A DNA stretch of 47,082 nucleotides from Bacteroides xylanisolvens XB1A (lineage in GTDB: Bacteria > Bacteroidota > Bacteroidia > Bacteroidales > Bacteroidaceae). Positions 39,565 through 47,082 of the stretch are shown here, in pieces (the stretch's first letter is position 1; each line of letters begins with the position of its first letter). The position numbers and the translations under genes are program-made. Below the pieces are notes generated by a model that was not told the DNA's origin, did no database searches, and saw only the letters and a program-made list of their open reading frames with translations. Where the stretch lies: positions 1,985,084 to 2,032,165 of the forward strand of contig NC_021017.1 in NCBI RefSeq assembly GCF_000210075.1, read 5' to 3'.

Positions 39565-40941
39565 ATGGATATGAAAAAATATCTATTATTCCTGATAGGG
39601 CTATTCTTGCTCCTTCCGGTAATGGCACAGACAGACGAAGGTAGTGATGACGCCGAAATAGTGGAAGCCAGCGATGAAAGTTTATCAGATATCGACAATA
39701 AAGTAGTCCTCCATCGCTATAAAATGGGGGATGGCTTAAGATTCACAACACAAGGCGGCAATAAACTGACGGTCAGCGGGATGGTACAAACATCGGTAGA
39801 AAGCCGTCGCTTTGAAGATGTGGATCAGATGTACAACCGTTTTCGTGTGCGTCGTGCCCGTGTACGTTTTGATGGAAGTGTCTATCACGATAAATTGCGT
39901 TTCCGGTTGGGACTCGACTTGGTGAAAGGTAGTGAGACGGATGATGACTCCGGGTCGTTATTGATGGATGCCTATGCTGCCTATCGCCCTTGGGGCTCTA
40001 AACTTGTCATTTCGTTTGGGCAGCGTTCCACTCCTACGGATAACTATGAATTGCAGATGAGTTCTCACACGTTACAGTTTGGTGAACGTAGTAAAATAAC
40101 TTCTGCATTTAGCACGATTCGTGAATTGGGTGTTTTTGCCGAAAGTTCTTTCCGGCTAGGCAGCAAAGGACTTTTACGTCCTTCCATTGCTATCACCGAT
40201 GGTTCCGGTCCGATCTCGGAAGGAAAGCGTTATGGTGGATTGAAGTATGGCGGCCGGTTGAATTACCTTCCTTTTGGAGCTTTCCGTTCGATGGGAGGAA
40301 GCAGAGAAGGGGATATGGCTTACGAACTGACTCCGAAGTTGAGTGTCGGTGTTGCATATAGCTATGCGGACGGTACATCCGACCGTCGTGGCGGGCGCAG
40401 TAACGGAGATATTCTTTATATGAATGACCGTGATGAAATAGATCTTCCCGATTATGCTAAACTGGTGGCGGACTTTGCTTTTAAGTATCGCGGATTTTCG
40501 ATGTTGGGCGAATATGCAAAGACATGGGGATATGTTCCTTCTTCTATAACGAAACGGGTACGAAACGACGGTTCCACCGCTACCACCTTTGACGTGAACG
40601 GAGAACAGAATGTAGAAGCTTACATCAAAAACCGAATGATGTTGGGACAAGGATTTAATATCCAGGCAGGATATATGCTCCGTAGTCTTTGGAGTTTTGA
40701 TTTGCGCTATACATACCTTAAGCCTGATGAATATTCGTATATGAATAATAATCTGTATTTCAACAGGCATAACTTTTATGATTTCAGTGTCTCCAAGTAT
40801 CTGACACGCAATTATGCTGCCAAGATACAATTGACTGTCGGACTGGCTCGTAGCAATGGTGAAAACCGTACTCCTGATAGTACATACACCTATAATGGCA
40901 ATGAGTGGATAGGTAACCTATTGTTCCAATTTAAATTCTGA
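39565..40941 (+). CDS. OprP-like porin (phosphate-selective porin O/P family), first copy
   Basis: This 458-residue outer-membrane porin has a signal peptide (MKKYLLFLIGLFLLLPVMAQ, with the ATG at 39571 an equally good start) and a short acidic N-terminal segment (DEGSDDAEIVEASDESLSD). The barrel has the O/P-type pattern: VSGMVQTSVESRR, RFRVRRARVRFDGSVYHDKL, LVISFGQRSTPTDN, RELGVFAESSF, GGLKYGGRLNYLPFG and a C-terminal strand WIGNLLFQFKF ending in Phe. The family name comes from phosphate channels; other members pass various anions. Position between isoaspartyl dipeptidase and an M14 peptidase suggests acidic peptides as substrates. Confidence 0.88.
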   Translation: MDMKKYLLFLIGLFLLLPVMAQTDEGSDDAEIVEASDESLSDIDNKVVLHRYKMGDGLRFTTQGGNKLTVSGMVQTSVESRRFEDVDQMYNRFRVRRARVRFDGSVYHDKLRFRLGLDLVKGSETDDDSGSLLMDAYAAYRPWGSKLVISFGQRSTPTDNYELQMSSHTLQFGERSKITSAFSTIRELGVFAESSFRLGSKGLLRPSIAITDGSGPISEGKRYGGLKYGGRLNYLPFGAFRSMGGSREGDMAYELTPKLSVGVAYSYADGTSDRRGGRSNGDILYMNDRDEIDLPDYAKLVADFAFKYRGFSMLGEYAKTWGYVPSSITKRVRNDGSTATTFDVNGEQNVEAYIKNRMMLGQGFNIQAGYMLRSLWSFDLRYTYLKPDEYSYMNNNLYFNRHNFYDFSVSKYLTRNYAAKIQLTVGLARSNGENRTPDSTYTYNGNEWIGNLLFQFKF

Positions 40942-40948
40942 TGAAGCT

Positions 40949-42472
40949 ATGAAACGAATATTATTAATACTCTGTCTTTTATTGTCCGGTCTTCCATTCT
41001 ATGCCCAACAGACCGGAAAGGTGACGGCGAAGTTTTTCCCGGATCCGCAGGTCGATATTGATACCCCGGCATTTGCCAAGAAACACGGCTTCACCACATA
41101 TCGTGAGATGATGACGTTCTTACATGACCTGGCTACTACGTATCCGGAACGAGTGAAACTTCAAATTGTTGGTCGCACCCAGCGTGGACGTGAAATACCC
41201 ATGATAAAAGTGAGCAAGGGAGGAAATGATAAATTACGTGTCCTCTATACAGGGTGTGTGCATGGAAATGAACCTGCTGGCACCGAAGGTCTTCTGTATT
41301 TTATGAAACAACTGACTTGTGACTCTCAACTGTCTGCTCTGCTTGATAAAATGGACTTCTATATTATGCCTTCGGTAAATATTGACGGAAGCGAACAGGG
41401 AGAACGGGTCACTGCCAATGGTATAGACCTGAACCGTGATCAGACGCTTTTGTCAACTCCGGAAGCACGTACCTTACAACGGGTTGCTTTGACAGTCAAA
41501 CCTCATTTGTTTATTGACTTCCATGAGTATAAACCACTCCGCGCTTCTTATGAAGAAGTGACCGACGGACTGCTGGTTACCAACCCTAACGACTTTATGT
41601 TTTTGTGGAGCAGCAACCCGAATGTGTCTCCGGCATTGCGTACTGTTGTAGACGAATTTTATGTGCCTGAAGCCATTCGCATGGCCGATGCGGAAGGGCT
41701 GACACATCACACCTATTTCACTACCAAAAGTAATCGTGGAGAAATTATATTCAATATTGGCGGTTCCTCACCCCGTTCTTCCACTAATATCATGGCCTTG
41801 CGTGGAGCTATCTCCATGCTGATGGAAGTACGTGGTGTCGGTCTGGGGCGTACCTCCTATAAGCGTAGGGTATATACTGTTTACAAATTGGCAGAGTCAT
41901 TTGCCCGTACTACTTTTGAACATGAAGGCCAAATACGAAAAGCAGTGGACGAATCCGCTCATTATAATGGTGATGTTGCTGTGACATTCCGTTCAAAGGC
42001 CGCTTCCGGTTATCCATTGACCTTTATCGACATGCTTGCCTGTAAAGAGGTGACTGTGCCTGTTGAGGCACGTATTGCTCCCGAATCGGAAGTCGTATTG
42101 ACCCGCCAACGTCCTGTTGCCTATTATCTGGATGCGAACCAAAATCGTGCAGTCGAAATATTGCAGCAATATGGAGTTGAACTGGAGCGGCTGGCATCTC
42201 CGGAAACGATTGAACTGGAGTGCTATACCGTTACCAAGGCGGTAGAAAGTCATGATTTAGTGGCTGGTATCTTGCCGTTGAACGTGGTAACAAATACCAG
42301 TAACCGTACGATTACTCTTCCGGCCGGTAGCTATCGTATTTCCATGTCCCAACCTTTGGCTACCCTTGTGACAGTATTGCTGGAACCGGAATCGGCCAAT
42401 GGTTTCGTCAACTACCGCGTGATTGATGCTGCAGTAAATAATACGCTGGGCGTCTATCGTAAAATGAAATAG
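40949..42472 (+). CDS. Exported M14-family zinc carboxypeptidase
   Basis: This 507-residue secreted protein has a signal peptide (MKRILLILCLLLSGLPFYA) and an M14 metallocarboxypeptidase domain. The zinc ligands are His105 and Glu108 in GCVHGNEPAGTEG and His192 in FIDFHEYKP. Substrate-binding residues are Asn162 and Arg163 in DLNRDQ, and the catalytic Glu293 is in LMEVRGVG. The C-terminal ~180 residues form an accessory beta-rich region. The length exceeds minimal M14 (about 300). It starts 7 bases after the first porin and would trim peptides in the periplasm or outside the cell. Specificity cannot be read from the sequence. Confidence 0.9.
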   Translation: MKRILLILCLLLSGLPFYAQQTGKVTAKFFPDPQVDIDTPAFAKKHGFTTYREMMTFLHDLATTYPERVKLQIVGRTQRGREIPMIKVSKGGNDKLRVLYTGCVHGNEPAGTEGLLYFMKQLTCDSQLSALLDKMDFYIMPSVNIDGSEQGERVTANGIDLNRDQTLLSTPEARTLQRVALTVKPHLFIDFHEYKPLRASYEEVTDGLLVTNPNDFMFLWSSNPNVSPALRTVVDEFYVPEAIRMADAEGLTHHTYFTTKSNRGEIIFNIGGSSPRSSTNIMALRGAISMLMEVRGVGLGRTSYKRRVYTVYKLAESFARTTFEHEGQIRKAVDESAHYNGDVAVTFRSKAASGYPLTFIDMLACKEVTVPVEARIAPESEVVLTRQRPVAYYLDANQNRAVEILQQYGVELERLASPETIELECYTVTKAVESHDLVAGILPLNVVTNTSNRTITLPAGSYRISMSQPLATLVTVLLEPESANGFVNYRVIDAAVNNTLGVYRKMK

Positions 42473-42504
42473 ATTAATTAATGACGATAAATAGAATACA
42501 AGAT

Positions 42505-43734
42505 ATGAAAAAGATAATAATAGGAGTTTTCTCCTTGATTTTGGCTACTGGTCTGTATGCGCAGACAATTGGAAACGAGGCATTTCCGCAACTGAAAGAT
42601 GGTTTGCTTGACTTGAACTTGAGAGCACCCGGTCAGAAACTGCGTTTTGGCGGTTATCTCCAGGGTTCCGGTTACTATACAGATATAAAGAACGCAGAGT
42701 CGGAATATGGATTTGATATCGATCATGCTTATTTGAGCCTGGAAGGTTCGTTCCTGAATGAGAAACTGGGCTTCTTCTTGCAAGCTGATTTTGCCGATTC
42801 TTATCCTTTATTGGATGCATGGGTTTCGTATGCTCCCTGGAAACAATTGAAAATCAGTGCCGGACAGAAACAGACCTTTACTAATACCCGGCAAATGATG
42901 ATGCTCGATCAGGGACTTGCTTTCGGTGAACATTCGTTGATGGATCGTACATTCTCCCGCACAGGGCGTGAATTGGGATTATTTGTTGAAAGCCGCTTGT
43001 CACTTGGCAAGTTAGGATTCGATTTAGGTGCTGCTGTTACTTCCGGTGACGGACGCAATTCATTTGGTTCCTCAAGTACTGATCCGGATTTGGGCGGATT
43101 GAAATATGGCGGACGTGTCACTGTTTATCCGTTGGGTTTCTTTACGAGCGGTAATGAGTTGGTCTTTAATGACTTTATTCGTGAGAAATCTCCTAAACTG
43201 GCTATCGGTGCGGCATATAGTTATAATGTCGGTGCCAGCAATATGGTAGGTGAAGGGCATAATGATTTTCAGATGTATGATAAAGAAGGTGCTGCGGATT
43301 ATCCCGACTATCGTAAGCTGTCGGCCGATTTACTATTCAAGTGGAATGGCTTCTCGTTGTTGGCAGAGTATGTCAATGCAACGGCGAATGGCTTGAACGG
43401 ACTTTATGTAGAAAAGGATGAGGGTGCAAAATTGAAACCGCGTCAGATAGCCAATTACTTGGCTTTGGGAAATGGACTCAATGTACAGGCCGGATATCTT
43501 TTCCGTAAATTATGGGCACTGGATGTCGCTTATAGTAAAGTGAACCCCGAATGGAAAGAGACGGGGCAGAGTGTCTTGCGTGAGGCGGATAACATTACTT
43601 TCGGCGCATCTAAATATTTCAATAATAATACGTTCAAGTTGCAGCTGGCCGGTTCATATACCTCATACAATCAGTTAGTGGGTGCAGGTTCCAAGGAATT
43701 TCAGGTTAAGTTGAATCTTCATATTCTCTTTTGA
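42505..43734 (+). CDS. OprP-like porin, second copy
   Basis: This 409-residue porin starts at 42505 (MKKIIIGVFSLILATGLYAQ), an ATG 24 bases into the open frame that gives a proper signal peptide. The barrel is of the O/P family: LRFGGYLQGSGYYTD, SYAPWKQLKISAGQKQTFTN, GRELGLFVESRLSLGKL, GGLKYGGRVTVYPLG and a final strand KEFQVKLNLHILF ending in Phe. It is related to the first porin (GGLKYGGR is shared) but clearly divergent, so the two are old duplicates and not a recent copy. They flank the M14 peptidase gene. Confidence 0.88.
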   Translation: MKKIIIGVFSLILATGLYAQTIGNEAFPQLKDGLLDLNLRAPGQKLRFGGYLQGSGYYTDIKNAESEYGFDIDHAYLSLEGSFLNEKLGFFLQADFADSYPLLDAWVSYAPWKQLKISAGQKQTFTNTRQMMMLDQGLAFGEHSLMDRTFSRTGRELGLFVESRLSLGKLGFDLGAAVTSGDGRNSFGSSSTDPDLGGLKYGGRVTVYPLGFFTSGNELVFNDFIREKSPKLAIGAAYSYNVGASNMVGEGHNDFQMYDKEGAADYPDYRKLSADLLFKWNGFSLLAEYVNATANGLNGLYVEKDEGAKLKPRQIANYLALGNGLNVQAGYLFRKLWALDVAYSKVNPEWKETGQSVLREADNITFGASKYFNNNTFKLQLAGSYTSYNQLVGAGSKEFQVKLNLHILF

Positions 43735-43736
43735 TA

Positions 43737-44630
43737 ATGATGCGTGTAGCAAACTTATTGATTTTACTTATTGCCGTATTGATGACGAGTTGTTTTAAAG
43801 ACGACGAATCAGAATCTTTGGGAGAAACCTCCAAGTTTCTCCCGGGAGACGGTATCGTGACATATTCCGGATATGCGCCTTTGGCTGACCGTCCTGTCCG
43901 CATACATTTTCATATCCCTGCCAACGGGGATATGAAAAAGATGCCGATGTTGTTTGTTTTTCCCGGACTGGAAAGGAATGCTGCTGATTATCTGAATGCA
44001 TGGCGTACAGAAGCGTCCAATAGGAATGTGATGGTATTTGTGTTTGAGTTTCCTACGGAGACTTACTCTACTGCACAGTATATCGAAGGCGGTATGTTTC
44101 AGGGAAATACACTGCTCGACCGTTCGGAATGGACATTCTCGCTTATCAAGTCCGTTTTTGATACTGTCCGGAAAGATACCGGTTCTTCGCGGACTAAATA
44201 TGATATGTGGGGACATTCTGCCGGAGCGCAGTTTGTGCACCGGTATGTGACGTTTATGCCCGATACTCGTGTCGACAGGGCAGTGAGTGCCAACGCGGGC
44301 TGGTATACACTACCTGATGTGGATGTTGCTTATCCTTATGGCCTGAAAAATACGGATGTCGCGACTTCTTCCCAAGTAGCATCGTTGCTTGCCCGTAAAC
44401 TGATTGTTCATTTGGGTACGGCAGATACGGATCGTAACGGACTGAACACTTCAACCGGTGCCGAAGCACAAGGCGCAAACAGATATCAGCGTGGTAAGTA
44501 TTATTTTTCGGAGGTAAAGCGTATCAGTGCCAAAGGCGGTTATTCGTTGAACTGGGATAAGTATGAGGTGACAGGTGTTGCGCACGAGTATGCTAAAATG
44601 GCGGCAGCCGGGGCAAAAATACTCTATTAA
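43737..44630 (+). CDS. Lipoprotein alpha/beta hydrolase, PHB-depolymerase-like esterase
   Basis: This 297-residue lipoprotein has a signal with lipobox VLMTSC and an alpha/beta-hydrolase fold. The nucleophile is in YDMWGHSAGAQFVHRYV (GHSAG). The acid is probably Asp in LGTADTDRNG and the base is His in VAHEYAK. The fold resembles poly(3-hydroxybutyrate) depolymerase/feruloyl esterase-like hydrolases, but the substrate is unknown. The open frame begins at a TTG at 43731, but the ATG at 43737 (or 43740) gives the signal peptide. The start is 2 bases after the porin stop codon, which suggests translational coupling. It ends the seven-gene run. Confidence 0.82.
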   Translation: MMRVANLLILLIAVLMTSCFKDDESESLGETSKFLPGDGIVTYSGYAPLADRPVRIHFHIPANGDMKKMPMLFVFPGLERNAADYLNAWRTEASNRNVMVFVFEFPTETYSTAQYIEGGMFQGNTLLDRSEWTFSLIKSVFDTVRKDTGSSRTKYDMWGHSAGAQFVHRYVTFMPDTRVDRAVSANAGWYTLPDVDVAYPYGLKNTDVATSSQVASLLARKLIVHLGTADTDRNGLNTSTGAEAQGANRYQRGKYYFSEVKRISAKGGYSLNWDKYEVTGVAHEYAKMAAAGAKILY

Positions 44631-44643
44631 GTAAGACCAAAAT

Positions 44644-44674
44644 TTTGAGTCATCAGTTAAATAGCTTATTTTTG
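44644..44674 (+). promoter_or_regulatory. Consensus Bacteroides promoter
   Basis: TTTG (44644-44647), 19 bases, then TATTTTTG (44667-44674): a full match to the -33/-7 consensus with ideal spacing. It predicts a transcript start about 25 bases before the regulator's ATG. Confidence 0.85.
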
Positions 44675-44705
44675 TTGACCTATTCATCAGACACAGGTAT
44701 TTAAA

Positions 44706-46166
44706 ATGTTTCTATCGGCATCGTATATACAAGGCTTCTATTCTTCAGGGCAAAAGATTATATTATTGATATTCTGCCTCCTTTTCACTGTATCCCTGCG
44801 TGCTGTGCGTTCAGCAGAAGAGATTAAGAGTGTCAAGGCAGATCAGATACTTGATACCAAGCAGTTTAATTACTTGGATAAGGGAAGTGTCATCACATTG
44901 CAAGTCATGCTTCCCGGACAGGATAAAGTGGTGTTTGAGTCGCTGATGCGCATTGAAAGTACAGATAAAGAGTTATATAATCTGATTCTTTCCCGTTCTC
45001 CTCAAGCCGGTACCGAATTATTATGGGTGTGCAATTCGGAGGTGGAGAAAGTGCAGGTCAGTTCTCCGGAAGATTCAATCTCAACCGATACCATGTCGGT
45101 TGGCTTTTCGGTTTATTTTCCGGCAGACTCCGTTTATATATCCGCAAATGGACATTCTTATGCCTTTTCGTCGCATGGTATCCGTTCGGACCGGGGGTAT
45201 CGGTTCCATATTCTTGGCGATAAACGTTCTCATTTGAAGTTACTTGAGAGGCACGCTGAATTGTTGTCGGTTGGAAAGGAAGAACAACATCTGTCCGCCT
45301 GGTATTGGATTCTGTTGATTATAGTGGTGGACATGATTGTATTTCTGGGGATGCATTGGCGGCGTAGGCGCCAGAAGAGGTTGAAGGCAAGCAACCGGGT
45401 TGAAATACTCACTTCATTTGGCGATGAAGGAGAAAAGGTCAGGTTGCCCCGCTATAATGCCGTTTATCTGTTTGGTGGATTGCAGGTTTTTGACCGTAAT
45501 GGTGAAGAAGTCTCGCAACGTTTTTCTCCGCTTTTGCGTGAGTTGTTTGTTTTGCTGATCTTGCGGTCGACGGAGAATGGAATATCGTCGGAAGAACTCA
45601 CTACCATGTTGTGGTTTGATAAAGATGATGTAAGTGCCAAAAACAATCGGGCGGTTAATCTTTCCAAGTTGCGGGTGCTGGTAGAATCTGTTGGCGGGTG
45701 TACGATTTCCAAGATCTCGGGTAACTGGCGGGTGCAATTTGAGAAGAACGCTTTTGTGGATTACTATGAATGTCTTCCGGAGCGGATTCGTCCCGATAGC
45801 CTGACAACTGAACGAATCAAAATCATTGCAGCACTGACTGCTAAGGGGGGCTTGCTGAATGAATGTGACTATCTGTGGCTTGACGCTTTTAAAAGCCGGA
45901 TAGCAGACAATCTTATTGAGTCTTTATTAAAGTACGCCACTTTACTGGATGAGCATGAAGCTTTTGATACCAAACTATTAATATCCGATATTATCTTCCG
46001 GTTCGACTCCGTGAACGAAGCGGCACTTAGACTCAAATGTGCCACATACGTATTCATGCGTAAGCAATATATGGCTAAGACTACCTATGAACACTTCTGC
46101 AGGGAATATAAATCACTGTATGACGAACCTTTCGAACATTCTTTCAATAGCATTATTAGTCAGTAA
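44706..46166 (+). CDS. Membrane-anchored winged-helix transcriptional regulator
   Basis: This 486-residue protein joins an extracytoplasmic sensor region to a cytoplasmic DNA-binding domain. An N-terminal signal or anchor segment (about 17-35) is followed by ~160 extracytoplasmic residues with beta-rich segments, a membrane helix at about 200-216 (WILLIIVVDMIVFLGM), and a basic stop-transfer stretch RRRRQKR. Residues ~254-350 resemble a Trans_reg_C winged helix: LFGGLQVFDRNGEEVSQRFS, LREL and then WFDKD and NNRAVNLSKLRVLVE. The last ~110 residues are helical and BTAD-like. It is a one-component sensor-regulator. It could control the upstream cluster or the DUF3836 gene downstream; neither is shown. 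Confidence 0.83.
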   Translation: MFLSASYIQGFYSSGQKIILLIFCLLFTVSLRAVRSAEEIKSVKADQILDTKQFNYLDKGSVITLQVMLPGQDKVVFESLMRIESTDKELYNLILSRSPQAGTELLWVCNSEVEKVQVSSPEDSISTDTMSVGFSVYFPADSVYISANGHSYAFSSHGIRSDRGYRFHILGDKRSHLKLLERHAELLSVGKEEQHLSAWYWILLIIVVDMIVFLGMHWRRRRQKRLKASNRVEILTSFGDEGEKVRLPRYNAVYLFGGLQVFDRNGEEVSQRFSPLLRELFVLLILRSTENGISSEELTTMLWFDKDDVSAKNNRAVNLSKLRVLVESVGGCTISKISGNWRVQFEKNAFVDYYECLPERIRPDSLTTERIKIIAALTAKGGLLNECDYLWLDAFKSRIADNLIESLLKYATLLDEHEAFDTKLLISDIIFRFDSVNEAALRLKCATYVFMRKQYMAKTTYEHFCREYKSLYDEPFEHSFNSIISQ

Positions 46167-46278
46167 TTTATTTATTTGTTCGTTTTTTAATTGGTTGTTC
46201 GATTCTAAGCGTACAACTGTTCATTTTCGTACACCATTCTGTTTTGCAATCTTTCTGATTATTAACTTGTTATCTTTT

Positions 46279-46294
46279 TGGCACGCTCGTTGCA
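46279..46294 (+). promoter_or_regulatory. Sigma-54 (-24/-12) promoter
   Basis: TGGCACGCTCGTTGCA contains TGGCACG, a 4-base spacer and TTGCA, the full consensus of RpoN promoters, with ten bases between the GG and GC pairs. Transcription would start near 46305, giving a ~125-base leader to the DUF3836 gene. No sigma-ABfr promoter is evident in this gap. The activator gene is not in the window. Upstream direct repeats (TTGTTCG at 46178 and 46197; CGTACA at 46212 and 46230) could be activator sites. Confidence 0.75.
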
Positions 46295-46326
46295 TATCTA
46301 TAGTCGCAAGCGGACAACGAAGAAAC

Positions 46327-46359
46327 ATGAAAAAAGTTCAGAATGTTGCAACCGTTTGA
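46327..46359 (+). CDS. Possible 10-residue leader peptide
   Basis: The frame encodes MKKVQNVATV and a stop, inside the predicted leader of the DUF3836 message, 69 bases before that gene. An A/G-rich stretch (GAAGAAAC) precedes it. It could be a leader peptide or chance. Confidence 0.3.
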   Translation: MKKVQNVATV

Positions 46360-46428
46360 GACACTTGATCCGTCTAATAAACAGAAGAACAAAAAACAGA
46401 ATGTTGAACAAATAAAAAATATACAATT

Positions 46429-46944
46429 ATGAAAACTACAGTATTATTCAGAATGATCGTTTTAGTTGCTATGGTATTTGCAGGTATCTCTAATGCAACA
46501 GTGAAGGCACAAAACAATAACTTCATTACTAATGAAGAAACAGTAGGTGATCTTGTAGTATCGAAGGTGATTTACAGATTAGATGGCTCTCTTTATCGCC
46601 ACATGAAATATGATTTTACCTATGACGATCAAAAGAGAATGGCTACCAAAGAGGCTTTCAAATGGGATGCTTCCACTGACAAATGGCTGCCGTACTTCAA
46701 GATTGATTATACTTATTCTTCTAATGAAATCACTTTGGTATACGCACGTTGGAATGATTCTCACAGAGCTTACGATGCGGCTGTTGAAAAGAGCGTGTAC
46801 GAATTGAACGACGCTAATATGCCGGTAGCTTATATGAACTATAAATGGAATGATAAATGGATTGAAGAATCTAGTGTGAACTGGGCTATGAACGTGGCTA
46901 CTCCGGCAACGAATGAAGCAACTCTGTTGACTGCCAGCAGATAA
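46429..46944 (+). CDS. Secreted DUF3836-domain protein
   Basis: This 171-residue exported protein has a signal peptide ending near NATVKAQNNN. The mature part matches DUF3836, small Bacteroides proteins of unknown function with repeating beta-strands: VSKVIYRLDGSLYRHMKYDF, YDDQKRMATKEAFKWD, YFKIDYTYSSNEITLVYARW and MPVAYMNYKWNDKW. Such proteins often occur in large families in Bacteroides. The start at 46429 is the only good one. The gene appears to be driven by the sigma-54 promoter at 46279-46294, an unusual assignment. Terminator-like hairpins follow. Confidence 0.85.
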   Translation: MKTTVLFRMIVLVAMVFAGISNATVKAQNNNFITNEETVGDLVVSKVIYRLDGSLYRHMKYDFTYDDQKRMATKEAFKWDASTDKWLPYFKIDYTYSSNEITLVYARWNDSHRAYDAAVEKSVYELNDANMPVAYMNYKWNDKWIEESSVNWAMNVATPATNEATLLTASR

Positions 46945-46954
46945 AAATAAATTA

Positions 46955-46970
46955 GGAGTTGTGAAACTCC
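46955..46970 (+). terminator. Short hairpin after the DUF3836 gene
   Basis: GGAGTT (46955-46960) pairs with AACTCC (46965-46970) over a 4-base loop, followed by a C/T-rich stretch. Confidence 0.5.
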
Positions 46971-46998
46971 TTCTCTCTCTTAATTTAACTGCATTAAA

Positions 46999-47032
46999 AA
47001 CGGTGGATTGCCCTATGAGGAAGTCCACCGTT
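46999..47032. terminator. Terminator-like hairpin near the window end
   Basis: AACGGTGGA (46999-47007) and TCCACCGTT (47024-47032) form a perfect 9-bp stem with a 16-base loop. A residues precede it and a T-rich stretch follows, so it may act in both directions. Confidence 0.7.
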
Positions 47033-47082
47033 CTGTTTATCTGATAAACAGCTTATATTGATTTGTATTACTTTCCGGTGTG

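Overview
The window is chromosomal DNA of a Bacteroides-type organism (order Bacteroidales; close to B. thetaiotaomicron by gene content and order). Evidence: several intergenic regions carry the Bacteroides sigma-ABfr -7 element TAnnTTTG; start sites are preceded by A/T-rich rather than strong Shine-Dalgarno sequences; and the genes are typical of the group, including a ~614-residue IspG with a central insert, a threonyl-tRNA-synthetase-like nucleoside kinase, an AsmA-glycosyltransferase 51 fusion, DUF4476 and DUF3836 proteins and OprP-type porins. Most of the window is core genome; the 1.7 kb gap between ispG and an outer-membrane protein gene is the accessory-looking part.

Layout. 1-2.1 kb: butyrate kinase and phosphate butyryltransferase (minus strand). 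2.3-4.8 kb: LD-carboxypeptidase, a lipoprotein M28 peptidase/glutaminyl cyclase and SufE. 4.8-10.0 kb (minus): a probable operon of Ca2+ P-type ATPase, HAD hydrolase, RibF (frameshifted in a T8 run), an unannotated 29-residue membrane peptide and a CPBP protease. 10.1-11.7 kb: a PAS histidine kinase divergent from rubredoxin. 11.8-18.8 kb: Na/Pi cotransporter, nucleoside kinase, a small membrane protein, a CE7-like esterase and aminopeptidase P. 19-24.2 kb (plus): rpoN, a PAP2-like membrane protein, gcvH, purE, ispG.

24.2-25.9 kb holds no intact protein gene but is dense in structure: a truncated AAA-ATPase remnant behind an intact promoter and palindrome, a ~540 bp segment bounded by 22-bp perfect inverted repeats with an internal array phased at exactly 22 bp, and two structured minus-strand RNA candidates with promoters and terminators, one with the rod shape of 6S RNA. 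25.9-29 kb: outer-membrane barrel protein, then a zinc/cadmium-type P1B-ATPase with a Fur-family repressor behind a palindromic operator. 29-35.4 kb: malate dehydrogenase, an S1-domain protein, two secreted proteins (one with a Ser/Arg-rich tail) and the AsmA-GT51 protein.

35.5-44.6 kb is a tight seven-gene plus-strand cluster: duplicated leucine-rich lipoprotein, DcuC-type dicarboxylate carrier, isoaspartyl dipeptidase, porin, M14 carboxypeptidase, second porin, and a lipoprotein esterase. It reads as an envelope peptide-utilisation system without SusC/SusD, feeding aspartate into fumarate/succinate metabolism. It is followed by a membrane-anchored winged-helix regulator behind a consensus promoter, and by a secreted DUF3836 protein preceded by a near-perfect sigma-54 promoter, notable because rpoN is in the same window.
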